From Reyranella humidisoli (lineage in GTDB: Bacteria; Pseudomonadota; Alphaproteobacteria; Reyranellales; Reyranellaceae), in NCBI RefSeq assembly GCF_019039055.1, contig NZ_JAHOPB010000001.1, forward strand, positions 558,001 through 622,000: a stretch of DNA of 64,000 nt, given 5' to 3'. Positions 1 to 8,826 of the stretch are shown here, piece by piece. The notes below the pieces were generated by a model. It was not told where the DNA came from, ran no database searches, and was given only the letters and a program-made list of their open reading frames with translations. A program made the translations under genes and the position numbers. The stretch's first letter is position 1, and each line of letters opens with the position of its first letter.

Positions 1-249
1 GTTCATCGTCGGATGGAAGTGATAGGGCGCGTCGAGATGGGTGCCATTGTGGGTCGAGAGGTTGACGTTCTCGACCGCCCAGCCGGCGCCGTCGGGCAGG
101 TCTTCCTTCTTGAGGCCCGGAAAGAAGCCGGCGATCTGGCCCGCCGTGTCGGCATGCTTGTGATACTGGATCTTCGGCCCGAACGGAGGCGGATCGGAGA
201 TCACGTCATTCTCGAGATAGATCGACAGGTCGACGAAACGGCGGGGCAT
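1..249 (-). CDS. Cyclase-family protein (kynurenine formamidase-like), 3' end cut off by the window
   Basis: The reading frame starts at an ATG (complement of 247-249) and runs off the left edge, leaving 83 residues. It begins [15 protein letters not shown] and contains [12 protein letters not shown] at about residues 68-79. That is the HxGTHxDxPxHF metal-binding signature of the putative-cyclase family, which includes bacterial kynurenine formamidase and other metal-dependent amide or ester hydrolases. The known family role is hydrolysis of cyclic or formylated amides; the substrate here cannot be told. It lies 16 bp downstream of the SGNH hydrolase on the same strand, so the two are probably cotranscribed. 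The C-terminal part is missing only because the window ends. Confidence 0.85.
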   Translation of the reverse strand, partial: MPRRFVDLSIYLENDVISDPPPFGPKIQYHKHADTAGQIAGFFPGLKKEDLPDGAGWAVENVNLSTHNGTHLDAPYHFHPTMN

Positions 250-265
250 GGAGCGTCTTCTTGTT

Positions 266-1018
266 TCAGGGACCGGTGAGCGCACCGAGGATCGAGCGGG
301 TCAGGAGCCGGCCGATGCACTTCTGGCCGAAATCGTTGAGGTGCAACCCGTCGAGCTGCACGAACTGGGCGTAGGGCATGCCGTCGTCGTACCAGCTGCG
401 CATGATGTCGTAGCGCCGGAACAGCCCGGCGGAAAAATCCTTGGCCGCGCCGGCCATGGCCTTCTCGTAGGCTTCCTTGTCGGGCGCGGCGACCACCGCC
501 GGCACGTATTGCAGGTTCATCAGCACGAAGTCCGCTCCCAGCGACGTGCCGAGCTTGAGGCCCGCGCGCAGGGTCGAATCGAACTTCTCGATCGGCATCT
601 GGCGGATGGCCGCGTTGGTCCCGGTCTGCCAGATGACGAGGGAAGCCGGATTGCCTTCCATCTCGGTGCGCATGCGGGCGGCCATCTCCTCGACGTCCTG
701 CCCGCCGATGCCGCGGTTGATCACCTCGATGTCGATGCCGGGCAGCGCCTTCTCCAGGCCGATGCGGAGCTGGGTGGGGAAAGCATAGGCCGGGTTGGAG
801 ACGCCGTAGCCGGCCGTCGTCGACGAGCCCAGCGCGATGATCCGCAGCACCTTCTTCTCGGCCATCGCCTTGCGCGAGATCGGCAGGGTGGTGCCGAGTT
901 CGAGCAGGGCGGGCTTGGCGCGGCAGAGCGTCATCGACTGGGCAAAGGCCGGACCGGCTGCCGCAGTTGCCAGGACAAGCCCGAAGGCCGCGGCCAGCAG
1001 GGCGAAGGCACGCTTCAT
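266..1018 (-). CDS. Secreted SGNH/GDSL-family hydrolase
   Basis: The 250-residue protein starts with a signal peptide ([14 protein letters not shown] to AFAQ, about residues 1-27). It carries the SGNH blocks: GSSTT at 64-68 (nucleophile Ser), the oxyanion Gly in RGIGGQ (102-107), QTGTN at 131-135 (block III Asn) and DGLH at 223-226 (catalytic Asp and His). Family members are esterases, lipases or O-acetyl-ester hydrolases; the signal peptide places this one in the periplasm or outside the cell. The chosen ATG overlaps the stop codon of the upstream OpgC-like gene as ATGA, so I reject the 29-residue longer frame. Pairing with an acyltransferase-like membrane protein suggests work on acylated or glycan substrates, which is inference. 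Confidence 0.85.
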   Translation of the reverse strand: MKRAFALLAAAFGLVLATAAAGPAFAQSMTLCRAKPALLELGTTLPISRKAMAEKKVLRIIALGSSTTAGYGVSNPAYAFPTQLRIGLEKALPGIDIEVINRGIGGQDVEEMAARMRTEMEGNPASLVIWQTGTNAAIRQMPIEKFDSTLRAGLKLGTSLGADFVLMNLQYVPAVVAAPDKEAYEKAMAGAAKDFSAGLFRRYDIMRSWYDDGMPYAQFVQLDGLHLNDFGQKCIGRLLTRSILGALTGP

Positions 1019-2160
1019 CGGGAGGCCCCGGCGAGGGCGGGCAGACGCGGCGGCATACGCGTTCCTCCACCCTTGAACCAGGCGGCGATATAGGCGGCCA
1101 GGCACATGATCCCGATGCCCACAATGCTCACAAGAATCTGCGACAAGATCGAATCTTCATAATGGCCAACGATCACCTGGCCACTCAGCGCCAGGAAGGT
1201 CCCGATGCAGAATATAAGCAAGGACGCCTCCCCGCATCTGCGAAGTGGCTGCCAGATCGGCCATTTCAGGGCGGGCGCGTCCATCGGCACGGCGATCCGG
1301 ACCAGCCAGGCGACGGCCAGAAAGTGCAGGAATCTCAGGACGTCGATGTTGGTCTTGTCGATCGGATAGATGACCCGCACCACCCAGGTCGGGATCAGCC
1401 GTTCCAGCGGATTGTACTGCCAGGACAGGGCGATCAGGGCCGCGAAGAGCACGAAAGCGACGGCGAGGATCGTCAGGGGCGTGCGGTATCGGTCTAGTCG
1501 GGACAGTCCGGGCCCGAACACGGCACACGCCGCCCCGACATGGAACACGACCTGCCAGGCCATGGGGTTGAAATACCAGACCTTTTCGTCGGGATAGGCC
1601 GGCAGGCTCCAGTTGTAGCGGCAGGTCACGACATAGAGCACGACCGAGACGGCGATCACCGCCCACGGCCAGCGCACCAGCACGGGCAGGACCCAGGGGA
1701 AGGCCGCGAGCAGCACGATGTAGAGCGGCAGCACGTCGAGGTTCACCGGCCGGAACTTCAGCAGCGCAGCCTCGAGAATCGCGCGGTAGGGGTTCTGGCC
1801 CAGGCCGAGCAATTCCATTTCCTCGATCAGCGCGGGGGCATCGCGCGCGATCGAGACCCAGGCGATCTGGGCGGTGAAGGCCACGAACAGCAGGATGTGC
1901 GCGACGTAGAGCTGCCAGACCCGGCGGTAGATTCGCGCCGCGGTGCGCGGCCAGCCCTCCTTGTCCAGCATCCGGCCATAGGCGATGACCGCGGTGTAGC
2001 CGGAGATGAAGACGAAGATCTCGGTGGCGTCGCTGAAGCCGTAGTTGCGGACGGTCAGCCAGCTCACGATGTTGGTCGGGATGTGGTCGAGGAAGATGAA
2101 CCACAGGGCGAGGCCGCGGAACAGGTCGAGACGGATGTCGCGAACGGAGACGGCGGGCAT
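1015..2160 (-). CDS. OpgC-domain polytopic membrane protein
   Basis: The 381-residue protein has about ten hydrophobic segments. Its N-terminus reads RDIRLDLFRGLALWFIFLDH, followed by TEIFVFISGYTAVIAYG. This is the pattern of the OpgC domain, an acyltransferase-3-like family; OpgC itself succinylates osmoregulated periplasmic glucans. It likely transfers an acyl group across the inner membrane, but donor and acceptor are unknown. The start at 2160 was chosen because the upstream extension of the open frame (to 2871) runs antisense through the alpha/beta hydrolase gene and looks non-coding. Its stop overlaps the SGNH hydrolase start by 4 nt. It is divergent from the hydrolase at 2218 with a 57-bp spacer. 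Confidence 0.82.
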   Translation of the reverse strand: MPAVSVRDIRLDLFRGLALWFIFLDHIPTNIVSWLTVRNYGFSDATEIFVFISGYTAVIAYGRMLDKEGWPRTAARIYRRVWQLYVAHILLFVAFTAQIAWVSIARDAPALIEEMELLGLGQNPYRAILEAALLKFRPVNLDVLPLYIVLLAAFPWVLPVLVRWPWAVIAVSVVLYVVTCRYNWSLPAYPDEKVWYFNPMAWQVVFHVGAACAVFGPGLSRLDRYRTPLTILAVAFVLFAALIALSWQYNPLERLIPTWVVRVIYPIDKTNIDVLRFLHFLAVAWLVRIAVPMDAPALKWPIWQPLRRCGEASLLIFCIGTFLALSGQVIVGHYEDSILSQILVSIVGIGIMCLAAYIAAWFKGGGTRMPPRLPALAGASR

Positions 2161-2217
2161 GCTCCATTGGTACCGCAGCCCAATCGTCTGCGCTACGCTC
2201 CGCGTCGGAGGAAAGCA

Positions 2218-2934
2218 ATGACCAGGCCCCCCTTGCTGCTCGTTCCCGGCGTACTCTGCTCGCCACGCCTCTTTGCCGCGCAGGTCGCAGCCCTCGAAGG
2301 GCAGGCCGACATCGTCGTGCCGGACTGGCGCAGGGCGCCACTTTCGATATGGGACAGTTGGGAGAGCGCCGCCCGCTGGGTGGTCGACCAGATGCCAGCG
2401 GAGAAGTTCGCGCTGGCCGGCCTGTCGCTGGGCGGCATGCTGGCCGTCGAGATCATGCAGTTCGCCGCCCCGCGCGTGACGAAGCTCGCTTTGCTCGACA
2501 CCGGCATGCGCAGCCAGAGCGAGGCCGAGCGCGCCGTCCGCCGCGCCCGCATCCGCCTCGCCGACGAGGGACACTTCGAACTCGTCCTCGGCATGCAGAT
2601 GACGCGCTTCATCCCGGCCTATCGCCTGCCCGACAAGGCGCTGGTCGACGCGGTGATGACGATGTGTAGCGAGATCGGCGTCGAGATCTACAAGAGGCAG
2701 GAGGAGCTGGCGGCGATCCGCGTGGACCGCCGGCCCGACCTGCCGCGCATCCGGTGCCCGACCACGGTCGTGTGCGGCCGCGACGACGCGGCGACGCCGC
2801 TGTTCCTGTCGGAGGAGATCGCCAAGGCCATCCCGGCCGCCAGCCTGGCCGTGATCGAACAGTGCGGGCATCTCGTCACGATGGAGAAGCCCGAAGAGAC
2901 CAATCTGATCCTGAAGACGTGGCTGGACAGGTGA
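2218..2934 (+). CDS. Alpha/beta-fold hydrolase
   Basis: The 238-residue cytosolic protein has a complete alpha/beta hydrolase triad pattern: GLSLGG at 68-73 (nucleophile Ser70 in GxSxG), GRDD at 187-190 (acidic residue) and QCGHLV at 215-220 (His218). An N-terminal LLLVPG strand supplies the usual oxyanion loop. The length fits small esterase- or lactonase-like members (about 230-280 aa). There is no signal peptide. The ATG at 2218 follows a GGAGG-like sequence (tcggaggaaagca). It is alone on its strand, divergent from the OpgC-like gene and convergent with the CoA-transferase, so context gives no substrate. Confidence 0.85.
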   Translation: MTRPPLLLVPGVLCSPRLFAAQVAALEGQADIVVPDWRRAPLSIWDSWESAARWVVDQMPAEKFALAGLSLGGMLAVEIMQFAAPRVTKLALLDTGMRSQSEAERAVRRARIRLADEGHFELVLGMQMTRFIPAYRLPDKALVDAVMTMCSEIGVEIYKRQEELAAIRVDRRPDLPRIRCPTTVVCGRDDAATPLFLSEEIAKAIPAASLAVIEQCGHLVTMEKPEETNLILKTWLDR

Positions 2935-2943
2935 GGATGCCTG

Positions 2944-2984
2944 TCATCCTGAGCCGGAGGCGAAGAATCTCCCGCTCGCTCTGA
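2944..2984. repeat. Possible short intergenic repeat remnant between convergent genes
   Basis: The spacer between the convergent hydrolase and CoA-transferase genes reads tcatcctgagccggaggc followed by gaagaatctc. It resembles the widespread bacterial intergenic motif of the type tcatcctgagcgaagcgaag-gatct. Only one copy is seen in this window, so the call rests on remembered resemblance. Confidence 0.3.
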
Positions 2985-2988
2985 AACT

Positions 2989-4197
2989 TCAGCCGACGAT
3001 CTTCTTCTCGCGCAACGCCGCGATCTCGGCCGCGCCGAGGCCCGCCAGTTCCGTCAGCACCTGATCGGTGTGCTCGCCCAGCGACGGCGGCGGGCGCGTG
3101 TCGTCGACCGGCGTGTCGGAGAAATGGAAGTTCGAGCCGATCAGCGGCACGTCGCCGACGCGGGTGTGCTTGTAGGTCTTCAGCATCCCACGGCGCTTCA
3201 CCTCCGGCTCGTCCAGCGCCTCCTTCATGGTGCGGATCGGGCCGGCCGGGAGATGGCGCAGCTTCTGCGCCCAGTTCTCCTTGGTGTCGGTCGTCAGAAC
3301 CTCTTCCATGAGACGCGTCAGCTCGGGCTTGTTGGCGACGCGATTGGCCACCGTGTCGAAGCGCGGGTCGGTGATCCATTCGGGACGGCCGAGCGCCCTG
3401 GCCGTATCGGCGAACAGCTTCTGGTTCGCGACGGCCATGTAGATCTTGCCGTTCGACGTGTTGAACGAGCTGTTGGGCGCCGACGCGAAGTGACCGTTGC
3501 CGGCGCGCCGCGGCTGGTCGCCACCGATCAGGTAGTAGGCGCCCATGTTGCCCAGCGAGACCAGCGCGGTGTCGTAGAGCGCGAGATCGATGTGCTGGCC
3601 CTTGTTGGTGTCGCGGCGCGCGTAGAGCGCGGCGTTGATGGCGGCCACCGAATGGATCGCCGTCATCGTGTCGACGATGGCGATGGCGTGGCGCAGCCCC
3701 TCGCCGTCGGCCTCGCCGTTGACGCTCATCATGCCCGATTCGGCCTGCAGCACGGGATCGTAGCCCGGCCGGTCCGAGAGCGGCCCGGTCTGTCCGTAGG
3801 CCGAAATCGAGAGATAGATCAGCTTCGGGTATTTCGCCGCGATGCTGGCATAGTCGAAGCCGTACTTCTTCAGCACGCCGGGCCGGAAGTTCTCGACCAG
3901 CACGTCGGCGCTCTCGAGCAGCTTGCGCACGATCGCCTGGCCCTCGGGCTTGGTGAAGTCCAGCGCCACGCTCTTCTTGCCCCTGTTGAAGGTCATGAAG
4001 AAGTGGCTCTCGCCGGTGGGGCCGCCGGCGCGCGGACCGGCGCCCTTGCGCGTGTCGTCGCCGCCGTCGGGATTCTCGATCTTGATGACCTCGGCGCCCA
4101 TGTCCGAGAGCATCTGGGTACACATGGGACCCGCGATCACGCGGGAGAAATCGATGATGCGAATGCCGTCGAGCGGCGGCCGACCTGACTGTGACAT
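2989..4197 (-). CDS. CaiB/BaiF (class III) CoA-transferase
   Basis: The 402-residue protein matches the usual family length of about 400. The N-terminus has PLDGIRIIDFSRVIAGP and the CoA-binding region ALDFTKPEG at 78-86. The catalytic motif is YDPVLQAESG, with Asp147 expected to form the aspartyl-CoA anhydride as in formyl-CoA transferase. VENFRPGVLKKYGF at 101-114 is another family hallmark. The family moves CoA between carboxylic acids in the cytosol; the acid pair cannot be inferred. The start lies 66 bp from the divergent Bug-type binding-protein gene, so the two may form one carboxylate uptake and activation unit. Confidence 0.92.
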   Translation of the reverse strand: MSQSGRPPLDGIRIIDFSRVIAGPMCTQMLSDMGAEVIKIENPDGGDDTRKGAGPRAGGPTGESHFFMTFNRGKKSVALDFTKPEGQAIVRKLLESADVLVENFRPGVLKKYGFDYASIAAKYPKLIYLSISAYGQTGPLSDRPGYDPVLQAESGMMSVNGEADGEGLRHAIAIVDTMTAIHSVAAINAALYARRDTNKGQHIDLALYDTALVSLGNMGAYYLIGGDQPRRAGNGHFASAPNSSFNTSNGKIYMAVANQKLFADTARALGRPEWITDPRFDTVANRVANKPELTRLMEEVLTTDTKENWAQKLRHLPAGPIRTMKEALDEPEVKRRGMLKTYKHTRVGDVPLIGSNFHFSDTPVDDTRPPPSLGEHTDQVLTELAGLGAAEIAALREKKIVG

Positions 4198-4263
4198 GGC
4201 TGCAAGGTAGGACTGCAGCCGGCGCGCTGTCCATGCGCCGCAGATGCGCTAGACTTCATACCC

Positions 4264-5244
4264 ATGGACACATTCCGCATGCCGCTGTCTCGCCGCAGCC
4301 TGTTCGCCCTTCCCCTGCTCGCCGCCCTGCCCGCCGTCGCGCAGACCGAAACCTTCCCCACGAAAGCGATCCGCATCGTCGTGCCGTTCGCGCCCGGCGG
4401 CTCGGGCGACATCACCGCGCGCCTGGTCGGCAAGTACATCGAGGAGAAGACCGGCCAGCCCTTCATCGTCGAGAACAAGCCGGGCGCCAACGGCATCGTC
4501 GGCGCGATGTCGGTCAAAGTCGCGCCGCCGGACGGCTACACGCTGATGCTGGCCACGACCTCGACCAACGCCGCCAACGTCCACATGTACAAGAACCCGG
4601 GCTACGATCCGGAGAAGGATTTCTCGGTCGTCGGGATCATCGGCTCCTCCGGCACCTTCCTCGTGGTGCCGGCCGACAGCCCCTACAAGACCCTGGCCGA
4701 TCTGCTGGCCGACGCCAAGGCGCGTCCCGGCAAGCTCAACTTCGGTTATTTCAACGCCAGTTCGCAGGTACCGGCCGAGGTGCTGGGCAAGAGGGCCGGC
4801 GTCGAATGGCAGGGCGTCGGCTACAAGGCGATCGGCAACGCCTGGAACGACCTCTACGGCGGCGCCATCAACTTCATGTTCGTCGACCTCACCGCCGGGC
4901 GTGGCCAGGTCGTCGACAAGAAGGCGCGCGCGCTCGCCATCTCGCTGCCCAGCCGCAGCCCGCTCTATCCCGACATCCCGGTCCTCGCCGAAACCTTCCC
5001 CGGATTCACCACGTCCGGCTTCCTGGCGATCGCGGTGCCGAAGGCGACGCCGCTGCCGATCCAGCAGAGGCTGAACACGCTGATCAACGAGGCCATCACC
5101 GCGCCCGAGAACAACAAGCGCCTGACCGAGGAGTTCGCCCTCACCGCCAAGCCTCTGACCCTGGAACAGTGCGCCCAGCAGGACCGCGACGAGCGGGCCA
5201 AGTGGGCCGACTACGTCAAGATCGCGAAGATCGAGCCGCAGTGA
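4264..5244 (+). CDS. Bug/TctC-type tripartite tricarboxylate transporter substrate-binding protein
   Basis: The 326-residue periplasmic protein has a signal sequence (SRRSLFALPLLAALPAVAQ, about residues 9-27) with a twin arginine. The mature start FPTKAIRIVVPFAPGGSGD is the standard Bug opening, where the APGGSGD loop contacts a ligand carboxylate. VENKPGANGIVGA follows at about 74-86. Bug proteins bind organic acids, often orphaned from membrane TctAB subunits, and none are present here. The divergent CoA-transferase next door is consistent with carboxylate metabolism. An alternative start is the in-frame ATG at 4279. The stop is only 3 nt from the stop of the convergent patatin gene. Confidence 0.9.
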   Translation: MDTFRMPLSRRSLFALPLLAALPAVAQTETFPTKAIRIVVPFAPGGSGDITARLVGKYIEEKTGQPFIVENKPGANGIVGAMSVKVAPPDGYTLMLATTSTNAANVHMYKNPGYDPEKDFSVVGIIGSSGTFLVVPADSPYKTLADLLADAKARPGKLNFGYFNASSQVPAEVLGKRAGVEWQGVGYKAIGNAWNDLYGGAINFMFVDLTAGRGQVVDKKARALAISLPSRSPLYPDIPVLAETFPGFTTSGFLAIAVPKATPLPIQQRLNTLINEAITAPENNKRLTEEFALTAKPLTLEQCAQQDRDERAKWADYVKIAKIEPQ

Positions 5245-5247
5245 CCG

Positions 5248-6456
5248 TCATTCCGACCCCCGCGGGGATTCCTTCCATCGCCTGAGGGGAAGCGGGTCGG
5301 AATCACCCTCCCGAGATTCAGCCTGCCCGGCGGTCTGGTCCTCGCCCAGGGATGATGCCGCGATGGCGGCGGCACGCTCCCGCAGGAAGACCTCGGCCGC
5401 CTTCTCGCCCTCGGCGATCAGCATGGTGATGTTCTCCGAGCCGCGATCGATCTTGCCCTCGTAATCCAGCAGGTCCTGCAGCTCGACCGGCATCTCGATG
5501 CAGGGGATGTGGTAGGGCTTGGCGATATCGGTGTGGAACGACTTCGGAATGCGCACCGGCGCCTTGATGTCGAAGCGGTCCAGGAATTCCGGACGAAAGG
5601 CGTCGGCCAGGATCAGGTCGTTCATGAATTCGAGATGCCCGAGTTGCTGGAACAGCGAGATGTTGCCCTCGAGCTGGTTGCGCCGGTCGATGATCTCTCC
5701 TGGCTTCACCGGCACGCGCCGGCTGGCGGTCGGGTTGATCTTGATCAGCCAGATCTCGTCGGGAATGTTCGCCTCGCCGACCGAGCGCGGGCGCAGCAGT
5801 TCCTCGACGGGCGGATTGTCGGAGAACAGCCCATCCCAGTAGGCGTCGCCGCCGATCGGCACCGCGGGAAAAATGTTCGGCACCGCGCAGGAGGCCAGCA
5901 CATGCTCGACGCGGATCGGCTCGTGCGCGGACACGAACTTGGCAAGCGCGCCGCTCGTCACGTTGGCCGCGCCCAGCATCAGCACGGGCCGCTGCGGCCG
6001 GGGGCCCCACGAGGCGATCTCCGCGAAGTCGATGTGCTTCTCCAGCAACCCTCGGAAGTCGGAGAAACCCATGCGCTGGCCGGCCGTCATGAACTCCATC
6101 ATCGACTGCATCATGGGCGACGAGGGGCTGAGCTGCAGGGTCGGCATCATCCCGGCATTCACCAGCCGCACCGACTCCACGATGAACCGGTTGATCGCAT
6201 GCTCGACCGGCCCCTGGGCGGTGTTCTCCTGCCAGAAATCCATCATGCGCTTCCACACCGGCCGCTCGCCCTTCATGAACGAGTACCAGAGCAGCGTGGC
6301 GCACACGGCGCCGCCCGAGGTGCCGCTGATGGCCACGAACTCGAACTCCTCACGGAGCCGGCCCTGGGCCTGGCACAGCGCCTTCAGGGCGCCGGCGGTA
6401 AAGGCGGTCTGGCTGCCGCCGCCCTGGCAGGCGAGGGCAATCTTGGTTCTGGGCAT
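5248..6456 (-). CDS. Patatin-like phospholipase
   Basis: The 402-residue protein has the three patatin landmarks: the glycine-rich oxyanion loop CQGGGSQ (10-16), the nucleophile elbow GTSGG (45-49, Ser47) and the catalytic dyad Asp in WDGLF (207-211, Asp208). The family hydrolyses acyl chains of phospholipids or other lipid esters. There is no signal peptide. The last 20 or so residues are Pro/Arg/Ser-rich and are encoded inside an inverted repeat at the convergent junction with the Bug gene, so the C-terminus may not be ancestral. The upstream copper operon runs on the same strand 137 bp away and is probably separate. Confidence 0.9.
   Translation of the reverse strand: MPRTKIALACQGGGSQTAFTAGALKALCQAQGRLREEFEFVAISGTSGGAVCATLLWYSFMKGERPVWKRMMDFWQENTAQGPVEHAINRFIVESVRLVNAGMMPTLQLSPSSPMMQSMMEFMTAGQRMGFSDFRGLLEKHIDFAEIASWGPRPQRPVLMLGAANVTSGALAKFVSAHEPIRVEHVLASCAVPNIFPAVPIGGDAYWDGLFSDNPPVEELLRPRSVGEANIPDEIWLIKINPTASRRVPVKPGEIIDRRNQLEGNISLFQQLGHLEFMNDLILADAFRPEFLDRFDIKAPVRIPKSFHTDIAKPYHIPCIEMPVELQDLLDYEGKIDRGSENITMLIAEGEKAAEVFLRERAAAIAASSLGEDQTAGQAESREGDSDPLPLRRWKESPRGSE
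5250..5303. repeat. Inverted repeat at the 3' ends of two convergent genes
   Basis: attccgaccc at 5250-5259 is repeated as its exact reverse complement gggtcggaat at 5294-5303, with a 34-nt spacer that itself contains ccccgcgggg. The element covers the 3' end of the patatin frame just past the Bug stop codon. It could act as a bidirectional terminator or be a palindromic repeat insertion; neither has a T-run. Confidence 0.5.
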
Positions 6457-6592
6457 GACGCGTTCCTTCGACGAGAGGGTCGCACTCTAGCGCGCCGCGA
6501 GCGACTTCGCCCCTGCGACCGGTCGGAGCGGTCCGTCGGACACGCCGCTCCGGCAATTGCCTTCAGACACGTGACAGCTCGTCGAACGGCCC

Positions 6593-6883
6593 TCAGCGCG
6601 CTTTACCGAGCCTGATGATGGTGATGGCGCCGTTGACGCGATCGGCCTCGAACTCGATCTTGTCCCCGGTATTCATCCTGTCGAGCATGGCCGGATCGGC
6701 AACCCGGAACACCATGGTCATGGCGTCCATGTCGAGCCTCTTGATGGGGCCGTGCTTGAGGGTGACCTTTCCGGCGGACTTGTCGACCTTCACGACCTCG
6801 GCCGGCACCATGCTGCCATCGGCCCATGCGGACACCGACAATGCGATCGTGACCAGTGTCGACGCGACGACCTTCCTGAACAT
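6593..6883 (-). CDS. CusF-like periplasmic Cu/Ag-binding protein
   Basis: The 96-residue protein has a signal peptide (MFRKVVASTLVTIALSVSAWA) and a single small beta-barrel-like domain. Putative ligands are His44, Met55 and Met57 in KHGPIKRLDMDAMTM. Their spacing (11 and 13 residues after His) equals that of His36, Met47 and Met49 in E. coli CusF. The Trp44 of CusF, which stacks on the metal, is replaced by Met52. CusF is known as the periplasmic chaperone that hands Cu(I)/Ag(I) to the CusCBA efflux pump. It is the last gene of the leftward copper operon, 25 bp after the cupredoxin gene, with GGAGA before its ATG. Confidence 0.85.
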   Translation of the reverse strand: MFRKVVASTLVTIALSVSAWADGSMVPAEVVKVDKSAGKVTLKHGPIKRLDMDAMTMVFRVADPAMLDRMNTGDKIEFEADRVNGAITIIRLGKAR

Positions 6884-6908
6884 GTAAATTCTCCACTATT
6901 GCGAGGAC

Positions 6909-7400
6909 TCACTCGACGACGATGGTGCCGGTCATGCCCGCCTGACGATGTCCGGGGATGAGGCAGGAAACGTCGAACGTGCCCGCCCTGGTGAACTGCC
7001 ATAGAATCTCGCCGGTGGCCTTGGGTTTCAGGCGCTTGGCGTTGGGATCGTCGTGCTCCATGTCGGGGTTCTTCTCCATCTCCTTCATGTGCTTCAGGTT
7101 TTCCTCGACGGTGCCGATCACGAATTCATGATCGACGACGCCGTTGTTGCGGAGCTGGAAGCGGACCTGCTCGCCCTTCCTGAATTTGAAGTTGTCAGGG
7201 AGGAACAGCATCTTCCCGTCACTCTCGCGGAAGATGACCTGGACGACGCGCGCCGGCTTTTTCGGATCGCCCGGTTTCCCGTACGGCGTCTCCTCGCCAT
7301 GGGCATGGCCTGCGCCCGGAGCATGGCCGGGCGCCGCGACGGCCACGGCGGTCAACAGGGCCACGGTGATCGATGCCGTCAGGAGTATTCCGACCTTCAC
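6909..7400 (-). CDS. Periplasmic cupredoxin-domain (plastocyanin-like) protein
   Basis: I choose the GTG at 7400 because GGAGG sits at ideal spacing before it; the upstream ATG at 7436 would overlap the multicopper oxidase gene and break the signal peptide. This gives 163 residues: a signal peptide (about 1-23), a His-rich segment (GHAPGAGHAHGEE) and a cupredoxin domain. Type 1 copper ligands are visible as His91 (VVDHEFVIG) and Cys146, His151, Met156 (SCLIPGHRQAGM). Such proteins carry or buffer copper in the periplasm. It lies 19 bp after the multicopper oxidase and 25 bp before the CusF-like gene. A Met-rich stretch (KHMKEMEKNPDMEH, 103-116) may add Cu(I) sites. Confidence 0.87.
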   Translation of the reverse strand: MKVGILLTASITVALLTAVAVAAPGHAPGAGHAHGEETPYGKPGDPKKPARVVQVIFRESDGKMLFLPDNFKFRKGEQVRFQLRNNGVVDHEFVIGTVEENLKHMKEMEKNPDMEHDDPNAKRLKPKATGEILWQFTRAGTFDVSCLIPGHRQAGMTGTIVVE

Positions 7401-7419
7401 GATTGCCTCCTTGGTCGCG

Positions 7420-8811
7420 TTACTTGTGGGAGTCATGGGATGAGGGTTTGACCACGCGCGCCGGCGGGGTGCCGGACCGGTCGGTCCGTGCGGGAGTTGG
7501 CGCGCGGGTAACGGCGGGCTGCGGCCCTTTCCATTCCCAGGCCACCGTTCCGGGTGGATGCTGGTACCAGCCGGGATCCCTGTAGTCCTTGGATCCGATG
7601 CCCTCGCGCACCTTCACGACGGAGAACATGCCGCCCATCTCGACAGCGCCGAACTGGGCGAAGCCGGTCATCATCGGCAGCGTGTTGTCCGGCAGCGGCA
7701 TCTCCATCTCGCCCATGTCGGCCATGCCGGCGCTGCCCATCGGCATGTAGTCGGGCACCAGTCGCTTCATCCGTCCGGCGAACTGCTTCTTGTCGACGCC
7801 GATGAAATTGCGGATGCCATGCCCCATCGCGTTCATCGTGTGATGCGATTTGTGACAGTGGATCGCCCAGTCGCCGGGATGGATCGCGTCGAACTCGTAG
7901 GCGCGCATGGCGCCCACCGGAATGTCGATCGTGACTTCGGGCCAGCGTGCCTCCGGCCGTACCCAACCGCCGTCGGTGCAGGTGACCTCGAAGTCGTAGC
8001 CGTGCATGTGGATCGGGTGGTTGGTCATGGTGAGATTGCCCACGCGCACGCGCACGCGGTCGCCCTTCGCCACCACGAGCGGGTCGATGCCGGGAAAGAC
8101 CCGGCTGTTCCAGGTCCACATGTTGAAGTTCAGCATCTCGGCGACTTTCGGCACGTAGGCGCCGGGTTCGATGTCGTACGCGCTCAGCAGGAACACGAAG
8201 TCGCGGTCGACGCGGTGCTGCCTGGGATCGCGGGGATGGACCACGAAGAAGCCCATCATGCCCATCGCCATCTGCACCATCTCGTCGGCATGCGGGTGGT
8301 ACATGAAGGTCCCGCTCTTCATGAGCTGGAATTCGTAGACGAAGGTCTTGCCTGGCTTGATATGAGGCTGCGTCAGCCCTCCGACTCCATCCATGCCGCA
8401 GGGCAGGATCTGGCCATGCCAGTGGATGGTCGTGTGCTCCGGCAGGCGATTGGTCACGAAGATGCGGACCTTGTCGCCCTCGACCGCCTCAATCGTCGGA
8501 CCGGGGCTCTGGCCATTGTAGCCCCACAGCCGCGCCGTCATGCCGGGCGCGATCTCGCGCTCGACCGGTTCGGCGACGAGATGGAACTCCTTCCAGTCGC
8601 CATTCTGCCGCCACGGCAGCGTCCATCCGTTCAACGTCACGACGGGCTGATAGTCGGGTCCGCTGGTCGGATAGAGAGGCGGCTGCATCGTGTTCGCGGT
8701 GGTGGTCGGCGCCTCGGGAATCGACTGCGCCTGGACGCGACCGCTGACGGCGGCGGCACCCAGGAGCGCGAGACCTGACGCACCAACAAGATCGCGGCGG
8801 GAAATGCTCAT
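7420..8811 (-). CDS. Multicopper oxidase (CopA/CueO-like), Tat-exported
   Basis: The 463-residue protein starts with a Tat signal (SRRDLVG, then a hydrophobic stretch ending RVQAQ near residue 29). Four copper-ligand motifs are intact: HWHG (130-133), HPHAD (172-176), HPIHMHG (265-271) and HCHKSHHTM (318-326), giving the type 1 and trinuclear sites. The domain order is cupredoxin-cupredoxin with a C-terminal tail rich in Met (GMADMGEMEMP), which often binds Cu(I). The expected role is oxidation of periplasmic Cu(I) to less toxic Cu(II). It is followed after 19 bp by the cupredoxin gene and preceded by the TolC-like gene, all in the CsoR-linked operon. Confidence 0.92.
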   Translation of the reverse strand: MSISRRDLVGASGLALLGAAAVSGRVQAQSIPEAPTTTANTMQPPLYPTSGPDYQPVVTLNGWTLPWRQNGDWKEFHLVAEPVEREIAPGMTARLWGYNGQSPGPTIEAVEGDKVRIFVTNRLPEHTTIHWHGQILPCGMDGVGGLTQPHIKPGKTFVYEFQLMKSGTFMYHPHADEMVQMAMGMMGFFVVHPRDPRQHRVDRDFVFLLSAYDIEPGAYVPKVAEMLNFNMWTWNSRVFPGIDPLVVAKGDRVRVRVGNLTMTNHPIHMHGYDFEVTCTDGGWVRPEARWPEVTIDIPVGAMRAYEFDAIHPGDWAIHCHKSHHTMNAMGHGIRNFIGVDKKQFAGRMKRLVPDYMPMGSAGMADMGEMEMPLPDNTLPMMTGFAQFGAVEMGGMFSVVKVREGIGSKDYRDPGWYQHPPGTVAWEWKGPQPAVTRAPTPARTDRSGTPPARVVKPSSHDSHK

Positions 8812-8826
8812 GTCGTTCTCCTGTCC

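Noticed and set aside
2161..2871. N-terminal extension of the OpgC-like frame
   Set aside because: It would run antisense through the alpha/beta hydrolase gene, and the membrane-protein homology starts at 2160.
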